NCBI RefSeq assembly: GCF_021130785.1
Contig: NW_025777620.1
Location: 1-64,000 of the forward strand
Direction of reading: 5' to 3'
Length of the DNA stretch: 64,000 nt
Source: Homalodisca vitripennis
Lineage: Eukaryota > Arthropoda > Insecta > Hemiptera > Cicadellidae
In this document: positions 25,095 through 35,548 of the stretch, in pieces
Layout of the letters: the number at the start of each line of letters is the position of its first letter
How positions within the stretch are numbered: position 1 is the first letter of the stretch
Translations under genes and position numbers: made by a program
The notes under the pieces: generated by a model
What the model was told of the DNA's origin: nothing
Databases searched by the model: none
What the model saw: the letters and a program-made list of their open reading frames with translations, nothing else

Positions 25095-25803
25095 TTACAT
25101 AGAAAAAAAATTAATACTTTCTACACTTTTAAGGTGAAAAATCAAAACTATACTTCCAAAATACACAAAAAACCGGGGTTTTGACCCTAAAAACGTGTTT
25201 TTAGGGTCAAAACCACAGCTCTTAAGGTGCATATATACTAGAGTTTTTTTGAAAAATCCTGAAAATCTACTGAATTTCTCTAATTATTGCGAATTTTTTA
25301 GCTTTAAAGTTGATAATGTGAACGATATTTCTCGAAAATTCTGTTGTAAATATATTAAAATCTTAATGAAAAATCTTGGAAAAGTTAAAGAAAAAAATAT
25401 TGAAAAAATAGTATTATAGAATTTAAATTACCCCCTACAAACCAATATAGTAATAAAAGTACTTTTATTACTATAAACTATACTATTTTTTCAATAATTT
25501 TAAGTCTTAGTTTACAGATTTTTCTATAATAAATAGAAGAATCTACAGCTGTTTTACTACAATTTGTGCTGATTTGTGTAAAATTCTAGTAAAATTCTCC
25601 ACTTTTCAAAGTGTTAGTTAAACAAATTTTTCTTCTTTAAATAGAAGAATCAAAGGCTGTTTAACCATAAATTGTGCTGATTTTTATCAAATTTTGATAA
25701 AAATCCTTAGAAATCTACTGAATTATTGCTATTTTTCAGCTTAATAAAAAGATATTTCACTAAATAGTAAAACTTGGCACATTCAAATTTTTGCTCTTTA
25801 AAT
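25095..25803. other. Intergenic region between two divergent genes, with hairpin and AT repeats
   Basis: About 700 bp without a convincing gene. It contains a perfect 18-bp-arm hairpin (25177-25214), two imperfect direct repeats beginning AAATAGAAGAATC (about 25530 and 25635), each followed by AATTTGTGCTGATTT / AAATTGTGCTGATTT, and an inverted pair around TATTACTATAAACTATACTA. The 74-codon frame at 25195-25419 has no family features and low complexity, so it is not called. The region could hold the early promoters or a replication element. Confidence 0.5.
25177..25214. promoter_or_regulatory. Perfect hairpin, 18-bp arms, 2-nt loop
   Basis: GGTTTTGACCCTAAAAAC is followed by GT and then by its exact inverse complement. 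It sits about 80 bp upstream of the small minus-strand gene and 590 bp upstream of pPolB. The role is unknown: terminator, binding site or replication element are all possible. No T-tract pattern marks it as a bacterial-type terminator. Confidence 0.75.
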
Positions 25804-28800
25804 ATGGAGCGGAAAAAGATAGAGTGCCCATACTGCAAAAAAGATGTTTTTGAACATCATTTTACCAGGCATTATAAGTCAAAGAATCATCTGAAAAATA
25901 AAGATATTTATGAAAAAGAACTAAAATTATTTGAAGACTTGGGCTAAAGAAAATCAAATTGCCGATCACCAAAACATGTATAATATAGAAAAATTGCGTG
26001 AACTAAAAGAAAAATTTTAAGGAAAGTAAAAAAGATCTCAATCTATTTAAAGATGAAAAAATTCAATCAATCGCTGAGAAATTGTCCATTGAAACAAACG
26101 ATAAAACTAAGTCTGAAATTATCGAAGAAATTGACAAAACTCTTAATGAGAAACCAGAAAATATCATTGATGTCGAAGTTTTATCCTCTATCCATGGTCC
26201 TTTTCAAGCAATACATTTTAACGAATTTAAATGAAAATTTCATGTCAATTTGACAAATATCTTTCTATTTTGCGTCCAGAAATTAAAAGTTTAATCGAAA
26301 AATTTCAAGAAACCGTTAAAAATATGAAGGGATATCTCTCTTTGGAATGCGAATACGAAAGAACTTTAGTGAACGGTGAAACACAAACTTGCCCAATGTA
26401 TTTTACTATAAAAGCAGAACGAGATCTTTGACATAAACGACTTTATTACTAAGCAATTTAATAAATTAACACATCGAGAACAGACAAATCATCCAAATCG
26501 AGGTTCTGGATGGACATTAAAACGCTGTAAACAACTGATTTTGAGCCTTAATAAACACGAATTTATGAACGCAGGATCATATATCGATTTACCAAAGAAA
26601 ATCAAAGATAAGAAAGCTTGTGTAAATATCAAAAATAAAGATGATTTCTGTTTTGTTTTATTCTATCCGATGCGCTATTGAAAAACCCGAAAAGAATGCT
26701 GACAGAGCAAAGCAATACGAGAAATTTGTAAATGACGAGATATTTTCAGGTTTCGAGTATCCAATGTCCTTAAAAGATATACAATTATTTGAAAAACGAA
26801 GTCACAATTCCAAGTACAAATATCCAAAAATGTCTATAAATATCTACAGTTATGATGAGAAACTCAATATTGTTCCATTACAAATTTCTGAAAAATACGA
26901 CGCTGAGTTAAAACATTGACTTATTGTATGTTAAACAAGAAGACAAATCTCATTATGTTTTGATAACAGATTTAAATAAGCTCGTTTTCTCTCAGTTATC
27001 TAAGCATGAACACAAAAAATTTCTATGCAGAAGATGTTTAAGCCATTTCTACAAATCTGGAGATTTAACAGACCATTTAGAAATTTGTAAAAATCACGAA
27101 GTTTTGTAAGCCAATTATGCCGTTTCCAGGTCAAACAACAACATTTATTAATTATCAAAAGAAATTTTCTCATCCTTACGTTATTTATATGGATTTTGAA
27201 AGCATATTAGAGAAGATTCCCACATGCAAAAACAATCCGCAAAAATCGATCACAACCAAGATTCAGGAAGCACATTCCATATGGTTTTACTCTATACTTA
27301 GTGTCTAATGTGACCAATCGTATGTACAAGCCGATATGTTATCGAGCCAAAAATGAAGAAGATTTGCCAAATGTTCCTGCAAAATTGTTTGAAGAACTTA
27401 ATAAATTATCGAAATACATAGCTAAAAAGTATAATTCTAAGAATAAAATACCTATGAAATTGACCGAAGAAGAAGAAAATTGCATATCAAAATTCAAATC
27501 TTTGCCATATTTGTGAATGTGAGGGTTTTTGATAATCAAACAAGAAAAAAAGTACGAGATCATTGTCATTTAACAGGTAAATTTAGAGGTTCAGCTCATT
27601 TATCTTGTAACTTGAATCTCAAATTTCCTCAGAATATTCCAGTTTTCTGTCACAATATGTCATGTTACGACACTCATTTGTACATAAAAGAATTGGCTAA
27701 ACAATATGGAAACGTTGATTTGATCGCAAACACCGATGAAAAATACATAAATTATTCAGTAAATTCAGGATATGGGTATGAGTTTGAAGATGATAAACCA
27801 AGAAAGTTCATCAAGTTTTCTTTCGTAGACACGTTCAGATTTATGGCATCGTCTATAGAAAAGTTAGCTAAAAATCTAAAGAGAGAAGACTTCAAACATA
27901 CAAATCATTTTATACAAGATGGTCTGAACGCAATTCTAGAATAGACAACCAAATGACGAAGAAGAAATCTTTAAAAATTCTATCTGGAAAAGGCATATTT
28001 CCTTACGAATTTATCGACAGTATTGAAAAACTTGATTACACAGAAGAATTGAGAATTCAAGATTTCTATTCACTTTTGACAGACGAGAGCATATCTGAGA
28101 AAGATTTTCAACACTACTTAAATGTATGGAACAAATTAAAAGTAAAAAATCTAGGAAATTACTCCGATCTCTATAACATTCAAGATGTTCTATTGCTCGC
28201 TGATATCTTTGAAAATTTTAGGAATATTTGTTTAAATTGCTATAAACTTGATCCAGCACACTATCTAACAGCTCCCAGTCTTGCATGGGATGCTATGTTA
28301 AAATTAACGAATATAGAATTACAATTAATTAGTGATTATAATATGTATTTGATGATCGAAAAAGGTATTCGCGGAGGCATTTCTCAATGTATTAAACGAT
28401 ATGTGAAAGCAAATAAAAAATTTTTATAAGATTTTGATAAGACAAAGCCTGAAAACTATTTGTTGTACGTCGATGCTAATAACCTTTATGGGTATGGCCT
28501 AATGCAAAATTTACCATATAACGAAATCAAGTGGATGGATCCTAAAACGTATACAAACAGCAGATTGGAAAGAAACAATTTTGGAACTCACTGGCGACGA
28601 AGATTATGGCTATATTCTCGAAGTCGATCTAGAATATCCGAAGAATTTACATGAAAATCATAAAGATTTGCCTCTTGCTCCAGAACATTATAACAAAAAA
28701 CTTTGCACAACTCTACTGGATAAAACTGAATATGTTGTTCATTCGAGAAATTTGAAATTCTATCTGGAACAAGGAATAGTGTTAAAACATGTGAATAGAG

Positions 28801-29714
28801 TTATTGCATTCGATCAGAAGCCTTTTATGAAAGATTACATTGATTTTAATACTAGTATGAGAACCAAAGCTACAAGCGACTTTGAGAAAGATTTTTACAA
28901 GCTGATGAACAACTCTGTTTTTGGAAAATCTATGGAAAATGTGAGAAACAGATGTGATATTAGACTAGGAAATGAAGAATTTTCAATGAAACAAGCTAAG
29001 AAAACAAATTTCAAATGCTTTAACATCTTTGACGACAACTGTATAGCGAGTCACATGTACAAGCAGAAAGTTAAATTTAAACAAAGCCAATCTACATAGG
29101 ATTTTCAGTTCTCGACCTCTCAAAATTGCTAATGTACGAGTTTTATTACAACAAATTAAAGAAGTTTGATCCAGATTTGAATCTGTGTTACATGGATACA
29201 GACAGTTATTTTCTAGAATTGAAACGAGATCCTTTTAAAATTATTAAAGAAAATATAGATGAATTTGATACAAGTGATTATCCAAAAGATCATGAATGTT
29301 TCACGACTAAAAATAAGAAGGTAATAGGGAAATTCAAAGATGAGTTAAATAGCGAAGTTTTAGAAGAATTTTTGTGGTTTAAGGTCTAAGATGTACTCGT
29401 ACAAATATCTAGATAAAAACCCAGTTAGGTGTAAAGGAATTAAGAGAAGCGTTGTAAATAAAACAATAAATATCGAAAACTTAAAGAGATGTTTGTTCGA
29501 AGATAAAGAAGAATTTAGGGAGATGACTGTAATAAAAAGCTATAAACATGAATTGTATACCATCACTGAATAAAACAAGCTGGCACTGAACGCTAAAGAT
29601 GATAAGAGAAATGTCCTAGAAAATAAGATCGATACAGTACCGTATGGATATAAAGGCGAAGCAAAATCTAATATATTAGATGAGTTAAATAAACTTGGAA
29701 ACTTTGACATGTAA
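25804..29714 (+). pseudogene. Protein-primed DNA polymerase B (pPolB), full length but broken
   Basis: Replicates the element by protein priming. In order: a C2H2 zinc finger (CPYCKK...HHFTRHYKSKNH, residues 8-30), Exo I MDFES (about 460), a zinc/HNH-like insert CHIC...RDHCHLTGKFRG (about 570-600), Exo II CHNMSCYDTH (about 615), Exo III YNIQDVLLLADIF (about 790), pol motif A DANNLYGYG (about 890), motif B KLMNNSVFGK (about 1030) and motif C YMDTDS (about 1130). The length, about 1,300 codons, is normal. It starts in TTTAAATATGG; the stop TAA overlaps the next gene's start signal. About 14 one- or two-base frame breaks (for example near 25938, 26015, 26225, 26428, 26655, 26917, 27107, 27275, 27515, 27945, 28560, 29085 and 29378) and two in-frame TAA codons (28427-28429, 29571-29573) interrupt it. 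No catalytic motif is lost. Confidence 0.95.
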
Positions 29715-30737
29715 ATGGAAGATGATTTGATTCACTGCCACAAATGCAAGAAAAAAACGAAAAAATATAGATTCTAAAATCGTTCAAACTCAAAACGGGT
29801 TGTATAGAATTGCAGCAAAATGTTCAAAATGTAAGACAAATAAGAGTAAATTTATAAAGAATCCAAATGAAAAACAAGTAAAGAAAGAATCTAAGAATAA
29901 GGAAGAAATCGAGATTGAAGCTAGAGAAATTCATGCACCAGTACGAAAAAAGTTTAAAAAGAGAAAAATTATAACTTTAGGAATTGACGATTTATGGGCA
30001 GCAGATTTAGTTATAATGTCTAACTATTCAGATCAAAATGATGGATTTAAGTATATGTTAAATGTTATTGATACTTTCTCAAAATATGCTTGGTCAAGAG
30101 CTATCAAAAGAAAAAAACGGTAAAGATGTTTCAAAAGCCTTCGAAGATATAGTAAAAGATGCCATAAGGATCAATCACAAACCTCCTAACTTTACTTCAT
30201 ACAGATAAGGGTTTAGAGTTTAAAAATAAAGAATTTAACGATGTTTTGAGGAAATACAACATTAAGATTTATCATACTGAAAACGAAGAGAAATCAAGTA
30301 TTGTAGAGAGATATAACAGAACTCAAAATGAGAGAATGAAAGTAATTTTTGAGATTAATAAAAACTTTAAATGGATCGATATTCTTCAAAAAATCGTAAA
30401 CAATTATAACGATACAGTTCACAGCACAATCAAAATGAAACCGAAAGACGTAGATAAGGATGCAGAAAAGGAGTTATTAGAGACCGTTTTCAAGTATGTT
30501 CCACCAGAAATTCATACAAAAACTAAATTTAAAGTCAATGATCATGTAAGAATTGTTAGTAAAAAACAAACATTTTCGAACAAATATAAGAACAACTGGT
30601 CAAGAGAAATCTTTGTGATTTATCAAATTAATAACACAGATCCTGTAACTTATAGTATAAAAGATTTAAATAATGAAGAAATAACCGGAAAGTTTTATGA
30701 ATATGAATTGAGAAAGTCAAAGATTTTTTCTATATAA
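29715..30737 (+). pseudogene. Polinton integrase (DDE, retroviral-type) with N-terminal zinc ribbon, broken
   Basis: Inserts element DNA into the genome and gives the 6-bp duplications seen here. Residues 8-40 hold a zinc ribbon (HCHKCKK ... KCSKCKT). The RNase H-like core has its catalytic acids at LWAADLV (about 94), HTDKG (about 162) and IVERYNR (about 197), giving the expected last spacing of about 35. A C-terminal SH3/chromo-like part (FKVNDHVRI, then NNTDPVTYSIKDL) follows. The start ATG is in TGTAAATGG, immediately after the pPolB stop. Frame breaks near 29757, 30115 and 30185-30210 split it into three frames. Its zinc ribbon resembles the stand-alone protein at 37312. Confidence 0.93.
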
Positions 30738-31137
30738 ATGGAGGCCCAAAAGAAATGTTCAATGTGCAAAGAATTAAAAGGTTTTGAAGAATTTTATAAA
30801 GATAAGAGTAGAAAAGATGGAATTATTTATAATTGTAAAGATTGTTATAGGAAGTATCATAAAGAACTGTATGATAAAATAGAAAAAATTAACTTTGGAA
30901 GAGAAAGAATGTCTTAAATGTAAAGAAACTAAAAAAATTTCAGAGTTTAATAGTCATCCCTATAGTAGAGATAAGAAAGACTCATATTGTAAAGATTGTG
31001 TAAAGAAGAATCACCATAGATTATATTATGAAGATACTCAATGTGAATGTGGAAGAACTATAAAATGGTTAAATAATTATCAAAAACATTTACAAACAAA
31101 ATATCATAATTCAAGAGTTTTTAGTAAAATTGAGTAA
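30738..31137 (+). pseudogene. Double zinc-ribbon protein (CxxC-rich, NCLDV/phage-like), one frame break
   Basis: About 133 codons, starting in TATATAAATGG right after the integrase stop. Two tandem modules of the C..C-K-x-F-x-x-F-DG/KD-C..C type (KCSMCKELKGFEEFYKD..NCKDCYR and ECLKCKETKKISEFNS..YCKDCVK) are followed by a third, CECGRTIKWLNNYQKHLQTKYH, that looks like a C2H2 finger. Such modules are common in large DNA viruses and phages, sometimes next to HNH nucleases, and usually bind DNA or RNA. One break lies near 30888. The 3' end overlaps the opposing BRO gene by 17 bp. The exact role is unknown. Confidence 0.75.
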
Positions 31138-31921
31138 CATTTTCATCGTGTAATTTAGATATTCTATAAATCAGTCGAGATTCTGCCATATTTGTAGTAA
31201 AATGATTTCCGTTGTATAAAATATTCAAAGATTCTTTCATTTGGTTATACAGATTTATAGAATTTGGATCTCCTTGTCTTAATAAAATTTCCATTTCTGG
31301 GTAATCAATTTCAAGTTCTTTCAATCTTTTCGGTATTTCTCTCTTTTGAGCTCTGATAACGTAATAAGGATATTCCCACATGTGATTCTTCTTAATTAAT
31401 ACAAAAACATGGTGTTTTTTCTTAGCAAAATCTTTACAAACAAGGTCTGGTTTCATTAAGTCAATTTTTACACTTTGTTTTGCGATTATTTCCGTTTTTA
31501 TTTCATCTTTAATTTGCAAGTGTTTAACTTCGTCCTCTAAATATTTAATCTTGTTTTCAAGTTTGTACACACCAAATTTACGAATACTTGGTAAAACTTC
31601 TTCTAAAACCCAATCTTGAAACATTTCTGCTATTTTCATTTTAGATTTCAAGATTAAAGAATATATGCCTGCTTCATTGATGAAAACAGTGTTTTTTTGA
31701 AAGTTTGAAGGCGGGGGCGAATCACCCCTACCTTCAGAATGTATGTTTTCGAAGCTTTTTTATATTTTTCTTTGACATGTTCTTTAATTGCTTTCTTCGT
31801 ATCTTTATATTCTAACACCTCTGCAACATCTTTCGCCTTAAACCAAAATTCATTATTTTCGTCAACAAATGTTTAAAATTTCTTTATTATTGAATTTGAG
31901 TAGATTCACAACTGACTCCAT
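31121..31921 (-). pseudogene. BRO-family protein 1 (BRO-N plus C-terminal DUF3627-like), broken
   Basis: DNA-binding BRO proteins are frequent in baculoviruses and other large insect viruses. The start at 31921 lies in CTAAATGGAGTC. The BRO-N part has FWFKAKDVAEVLEY, then a variable loop with the GC-rich GGGGTGATTCGCCCCC, then NTVFINEAGIYSLILKSKMK and WVLEEVLPSIRKFG. A coiled segment and a C-terminal part with LRQGDPNSINLYNQMKES resemble the DUF3627-type tail. The C-terminal 176 codons (31121-31651) are open; breaks near 31690, 31770 and 31872 interrupt the N-terminal part. It is the only one of three local BRO genes that keeps the C-terminal half. Confidence 0.85.
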
Positions 31922-31953
31922 TTAGATAGAAAAAAAAATTTAACTAGTAATTT

Positions 31954-32237
31954 TTATTTTGAGAATAAAAGCCCAGATTCATTAACGAAAACAGTGTTAT
32001 TTTGGAAGTTTGAAGGTAAGCTATTTATAGCCCCCCTTATATTTAGATTAAAATAGAAGTTTTTATCATCTTCGTCAACGTTTATTCTGATCGTTTGCAT
32101 AGTATTTTCATATTCTAGAATTTTTGCTACGTCTTTAGCCTTAAACCAGATCACATTGTTTTTCGTCAACAATCGTAAAAGATATGTTTGTTATTGAATT
32201 TTAGTTGATTATTAAGTAGGTCTACAACTGACTCCAT
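31954..32237 (-). pseudogene. BRO-N protein 2, truncated
   Basis: The start at 32237 is in CTAAATGGAGTC, the same as BRO 1, with MESVV as its first residues. It continues through VIWFKAKDVAKILEY, INVDEDDK, RGAINSLPSNFQNNTVFVNESGL and then stops, lacking the LKSKMKIAEMF continuation and the whole C-terminal half. A break near 32165 splits the N-terminus. It is a partial tandem duplicate of BRO 1. The position equivalent to the loop carries GCTATAAATAGC, another near-palindrome. Confidence 0.8.
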
Positions 32238-32262
32238 TTAGATAGAAATAAAATTTAACAAG

Positions 32263-32545
32263 CAATTTTTATTTTGAGTATAAAGTCCTGATTCATTGAT
32301 GAAAACAGGGTCAGGATGAAGATTTTGAAAGAGTCGCGATTCGATACCCTTGTCAGAATCTATGTTTTCAAAGCTTTTTTTGTATTTTTCTTTAACATTG
32401 TCTTTATTCGTATTTTTTGTGAATATTTGTGAGGTGGCCCTCGAGGGCTACCTTATCTTTTAGATAAAAGTATTGGTATTTATCATCATTATCAACTCGT
32501 TTTGAAAGTTTGAAGGTAAGAACGATTCGTTCCCCCCTTGATTCA
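32263..32545 (-). pseudogene. BRO-N remnant 3, scrambled
   Basis: Fragments of the same BRO-N domain appear out of frame: VKEKYKKSFENIDSDKG, PVFINESGLY near 32290 and a LTFKLSK/DNDDKYQYFYLK piece near 32480. Two near-palindromes (GGCCCTCGAGGGC at 32435 and GAACGAATCGTTC near 32524) sit in it. No long frame survives. It appears to be a decayed third tandem copy ending against the putative penton gene. Confidence 0.65.
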
Positions 32546-33293
32546 TCATTCTTTCGACAATCTTAAATATATTGTTGTTTTACTCTCATTATTTATTAAA
32601 TTTCCCTCAGAGTCTTGTATAGTTAGAACGATTTTTTGAATTCTTTTAATATTTTTTCTAATTGGAATATAATCGATTTCATTCGGTTTTTCACTGATTT
32701 TTGATCCATAAGCAACATTTGGGAAAAAAGTGTACAAAATTTCAGATTCTTTGTGTAAATGTTCGGTATGATTTTCAAAACTAGGTTCAACGAGATTGCA
32801 GTGCACTTCAATTACATCGAACGGTCTAAATTTTTGGCGTTTTATTTCCTAAATATACCTGATTTTGGCTCAATAGTTTCTTGAACAAACCCTAATAATT
32901 TGAATAAATCTACAATAATTGCTGAAAACATTATTCTTACTGGTGATTTTATTTGAATTTTATTAGAGAGATAATTTTTTTGCATTTCAAACTTGTTTTC
33001 GTCAAAGTTTAAAGATTTATCTGATTGTTTGAATGTTTTCAGATAATTTTTAAAGGGAATTTTTTATTTGATCGAAAGTATAATATCCTTTGTTTAAACC
33101 ATAATATTTTGTTATGTTCTTCTCACTAAATCCTATACAATAAGGAGAACTTTCACTAATATTTATTACAAAATTGTCAGAATAAAAACCGCTTAAAACC
33201 GATAAAATAATTTGATTCTTCCTCTAAGTGTATAGGATGTTCCAAGTTTAAAACTAATTTAGAGCTTTCTGAAGTCAACTTGAACAGCTTCAT
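32546..33293 (-). pseudogene. Putative minor capsid (penton-like) protein, broken
   Basis: About 248 codons on the minus strand, starting at ATG 33293. The C-terminal part has an EVHCNLVEPSFENH segment, FFPNVAYGSKISEKPNEIDY, IPIRKNIKRIQKIVLTIQDS and ends with IYLRLSKE. From memory this order (V-CN, P-G-KI-E-P--I-Y-P, I--I-I-I-D--G-LI-) recurs in a conserved Polinton gene of single jelly-roll size that is taken as the penton. Breaks near 33205, 33066 and 32850. It is divergent from the ATPase, 40 bp away. It lacks the TAAATGG start motif. The alternative is another conserved virion protein. Confidence 0.6.
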
Positions 33294-33326
33294 TTTCGCA
33301 AGCGTTGCTTCAAGATGAAAATCTTC

Positions 33327-33337
33327 TATTTAAATGG
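33327..33337 (+). promoter_or_regulatory. TATTTAAATGG start motif, ATPase
   Basis: AT-rich motif with the ATG of the ATPase as its last part. It lies in a 40-bp gap between divergent genes. Confidence 0.6.
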
Positions 33338-33987
33338 AGAAATTTTTTAAAGCAAAAAGATCAGATAAAACTTCAAACGTTTGAAGAAAATAAGAAAGAT
33401 CAAACCAATCAGATTGTTAATTGTTGGTTCAAGTGGATGTGGAAAAACAACTTTATTATTGAATTTTATCTACAATAGGTTGATTCCTTATTCCAATTTG
33501 TATGTTTTTAGTAAATCTTTAGAACAAGACGCTTATAAAAAATTGCAAGAGAGATTTGAAAATATTGAGAAAAACTTAAGCAAAAAGGTATCACATTTTT
33601 ATAATGCCTCTGAGGACATAGTTCCATTAAGCGAGTGTAAACCCAATTCGTTAATCGTTTTTGATGATTGTATTTTGGAAAATCAGGACGTTATTAAGGA
33701 ATATTTCGTTATGTCTCGTCACAAAAACATATCTTGTATCTATCTTTCCCAATGCTTTTCAAAGGTTGATAAACAAGTTATAAGAAATAATCTGAATATG
33801 TTGTGTATTTTTAAGCAAGATGATCACTATTCGAGAAAGATTTATAACAATTATGTGGGATCTGATATGAGTTTTTAACCAATTTAATGAGCTGTGTGAT
33901 AAAATTTGGAAGAAAGACTACGGATTTTTAACTATTAATCTAACTTTGAAGCCTAAAAATGGTAAATATTTGAATAAATTTTTCTAA
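33334..33987 (+). pseudogene. Polinton packaging ATPase, element A (two frame breaks)
   Basis: FtsK/HerA-type ATPase for packaging element DNA into capsids; about 218 codons. Walker A is VGSSGCGKTT at about residues 29-38 and Walker B LIVFDDC at about 104-110, followed by MSRHKNISCIYLSQC. The ATG is in TTTAAATGG. Breaks lie near 33378, before Walker A, and near 33877, in the stretch after DMSF; the tail continues QFNELCDKIWKK. The middle 165 codons are open. It is the same family as the element B copies but clearly diverged (for example NRLIPYSNLYVFSKS against NKDGVPFKNLYVFSRS). Confidence 0.95.
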
Positions 33988-33992
33988 TATAA

Positions 33993-34091
33993 ATGCTGCT
34001 CAGTGGTCTGGCAAATCTACTTGATAAAATATTTGTTACAATTATTTTTACATTATCTTTACTTTTTATTTACATTATGAAAACAACTGAA
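33993..34091 (+). CDS. Small membrane peptide (32 aa)
   Basis: Starts at ATG 33993 in AATATAAATG, 5 bp after the ATPase stop. It encodes MLLSGLANLL, then a single hydrophobic helix DKIFVTIIFTLSLLFIYIM and a short polar end, stopped by TGA. One-pass membrane peptides are plausible for a virus with a membrane or lysis step, but no family is recognised. The start motif and tight spacing are the main support. Confidence 0.55.
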
Positions 34092-34103
34092 AAACGGTAA
34101 ATC

Positions 34104-34205
34104 TGTTCACGTTGTTACGTTCCACGTTCACGTTTTTACGTTCCACGTTCACGTTTACGTTCCACGTTCACGTTTTTACGTTCCACGTTTCGTGTTCCAC
34201 GTTTC
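34104..34205. repeat. ACGTT-rich minisatellite in element A
   Basis: About five units built from ACGTTCCACGTTCACGTTTTT-like words (21 bp, with shortened forms). It lies between the ATPase/membrane peptide and the GLW/PLA2 gene, the same relative position as the much larger ACGTT minisatellites of element B. Confidence 0.85.
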
Positions 34206-34222
34206 AAAATTTTCCTAAATAA

Positions 34223-35536
34223 ATGGTGAACGTAACTTCTGAAGAAGCGAAAAAACTTGATCAAATCGAAAAGAAATTAATCAAAGAATTTAAAGAACAG
34301 ATTCGAATTGATGAAGAAGAACAAGAACTTATTCAAAAAATTAATCAACCTGTAACTTCTGCAATAAAAAATGTTGAGGGCAAAATTGAAAATGTTTTAA
34401 GCGATAATCAAAATTTAATGAATTTGGTTCCAGTTGTACGACAATTTGCCGATATTTCGATTCCAGAATCTGAGTTTGAATTGCCAAAATTACCATCTTC
34501 AACACCATTTAGACCTCGAATCATTGAAGACTCTACCATAGTTGAACCAATAAGTCCTGGAACAACGGATATAATAATTGGTGAAATTGGTAAAAAAATT
34601 CTTCCTAGAGCGAAGGATGATAAATTTGGTTTGTATTGGGATAGAAAAAAGAAAAAGTTTTATGATTGGAAATTTAACCCGTTAATTTTGAACAAAATGA
34701 TATAATTATTAATGAAAAAATGTACGAAGGTACTCAAGGTTTATGGAGATTATTAACAGACAATGACGTTCCAAAAGATAATTTATATTCTGAAGAAGAT
34801 TTGAAAAAGTATACAGAAATTTTATGGGAATCTGACTCAATTTACAAAAATAATGATCCATCTACTAAGAAGCCTAAGTCAAGTAGAGGTAAAAAAATAT
34901 CTCAATTTGATTTAAACCAATTTGGGAAAAACGAATCGAAGGATCAGGTGTAAGAAAATACAATGATAATAAGATTGAGTACAGATATATCGACGATTTG
35001 ACAAAACTCGATGGAATTATAAATTATATTTATGCTCAAGAGAAGGCTGGAAATAACAATTTTTTGAATGAAAAGAAAGCAATTAAAGATTTTATTTCGA
35101 ACAAACTTGACGAAATGATTGAAAAACCTGATGGAATTAAATATTTAAAGCGAGTTTTGCCAGCAATAAGTTCATCTATGATTGAAGGTAGCGGACTTTT
35201 GAATGATTTTATCAACAATTTACCTTTTGAATTACACGTACCAACTTATCAGTATCTGGGGCCTGGCACAAAAACTCGAAAAAAGACTAAAAAGAGGAGA
35301 TCGTGGTATAAATAAATTAGACCAAGCTGCTATGGAACACGATATTTTTTTATGCAAAACATAGTGACACAAATTCCAGACATATAGCAGATAAAGTTTT
35401 GCAAGATAAGGCAATGGATAGATTTTTATCAAAAGATGCTAGTTTAGGTGAAAGATTTGTTGCACTTCCAACAGTTGGAGCAATGTTTTTGAAGAGAAAA
35501 CTAGGAATGGGAATTGAAGAGAACTTGAAATTTTAA
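34223..35536 (+). pseudogene. GLW-domain virion protein with C-terminal PLA2 domain, broken
   Basis: About 438 codons, starting in AAATAAATGG. The N-terminus is a lysine/glutamate coiled coil (SEEAKKLDQIEKKLIKEF), then a DDKFGLYWD segment (about 133), a GLW module (MYEGTQGLWRLLTDND, then NNDPSTKKPKSSRGKK, about 166-230) and a charged middle with GSGVRKYN and YRYIDDL. The C-terminus is a parvovirus-VP1-like phospholipase A2 domain: calcium-loop YLGPGT (about 347) and catalytic HDIFYAKH region (about 375). Virion PLA2 helps particles breach endosomal membranes. Breaks near 34683, 34910, 35290 and 35345. The first 20 residues resemble the element B gene at 55356. Confidence 0.85.
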
Positions 35537-35537
35537 C

Positions 35538-35548
35538 TATATAAATGG
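35538..35548 (+). promoter_or_regulatory. TATATAAATGG start motif
   Basis: Full-length form of the motif found at most gene starts of element A; it begins 2 bp after the upstream stop codon. Confidence 0.6.

Noticed and set aside
25195..25419. 74-codon plus-strand frame upstream of pPolB
   Set aside because: It starts inside the hairpin loop, has low complexity and lacks the TAAATGG start motif and any family feature.
25804..29714. Alternative genetic code or programmed readthrough at the two TAA codons of pPolB
   Set aside because: TAA is used as the normal stop of most genes here, and the gene has about 14 other breaks; simple mutation or sequence error is enough.
31121..32545. Baculovirus integration, suggested by BRO genes
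   Set aside because: BRO genes lie between the integrase and capsid genes of a complete Polinton with its own termini and target duplication; no other baculovirus gene is present.
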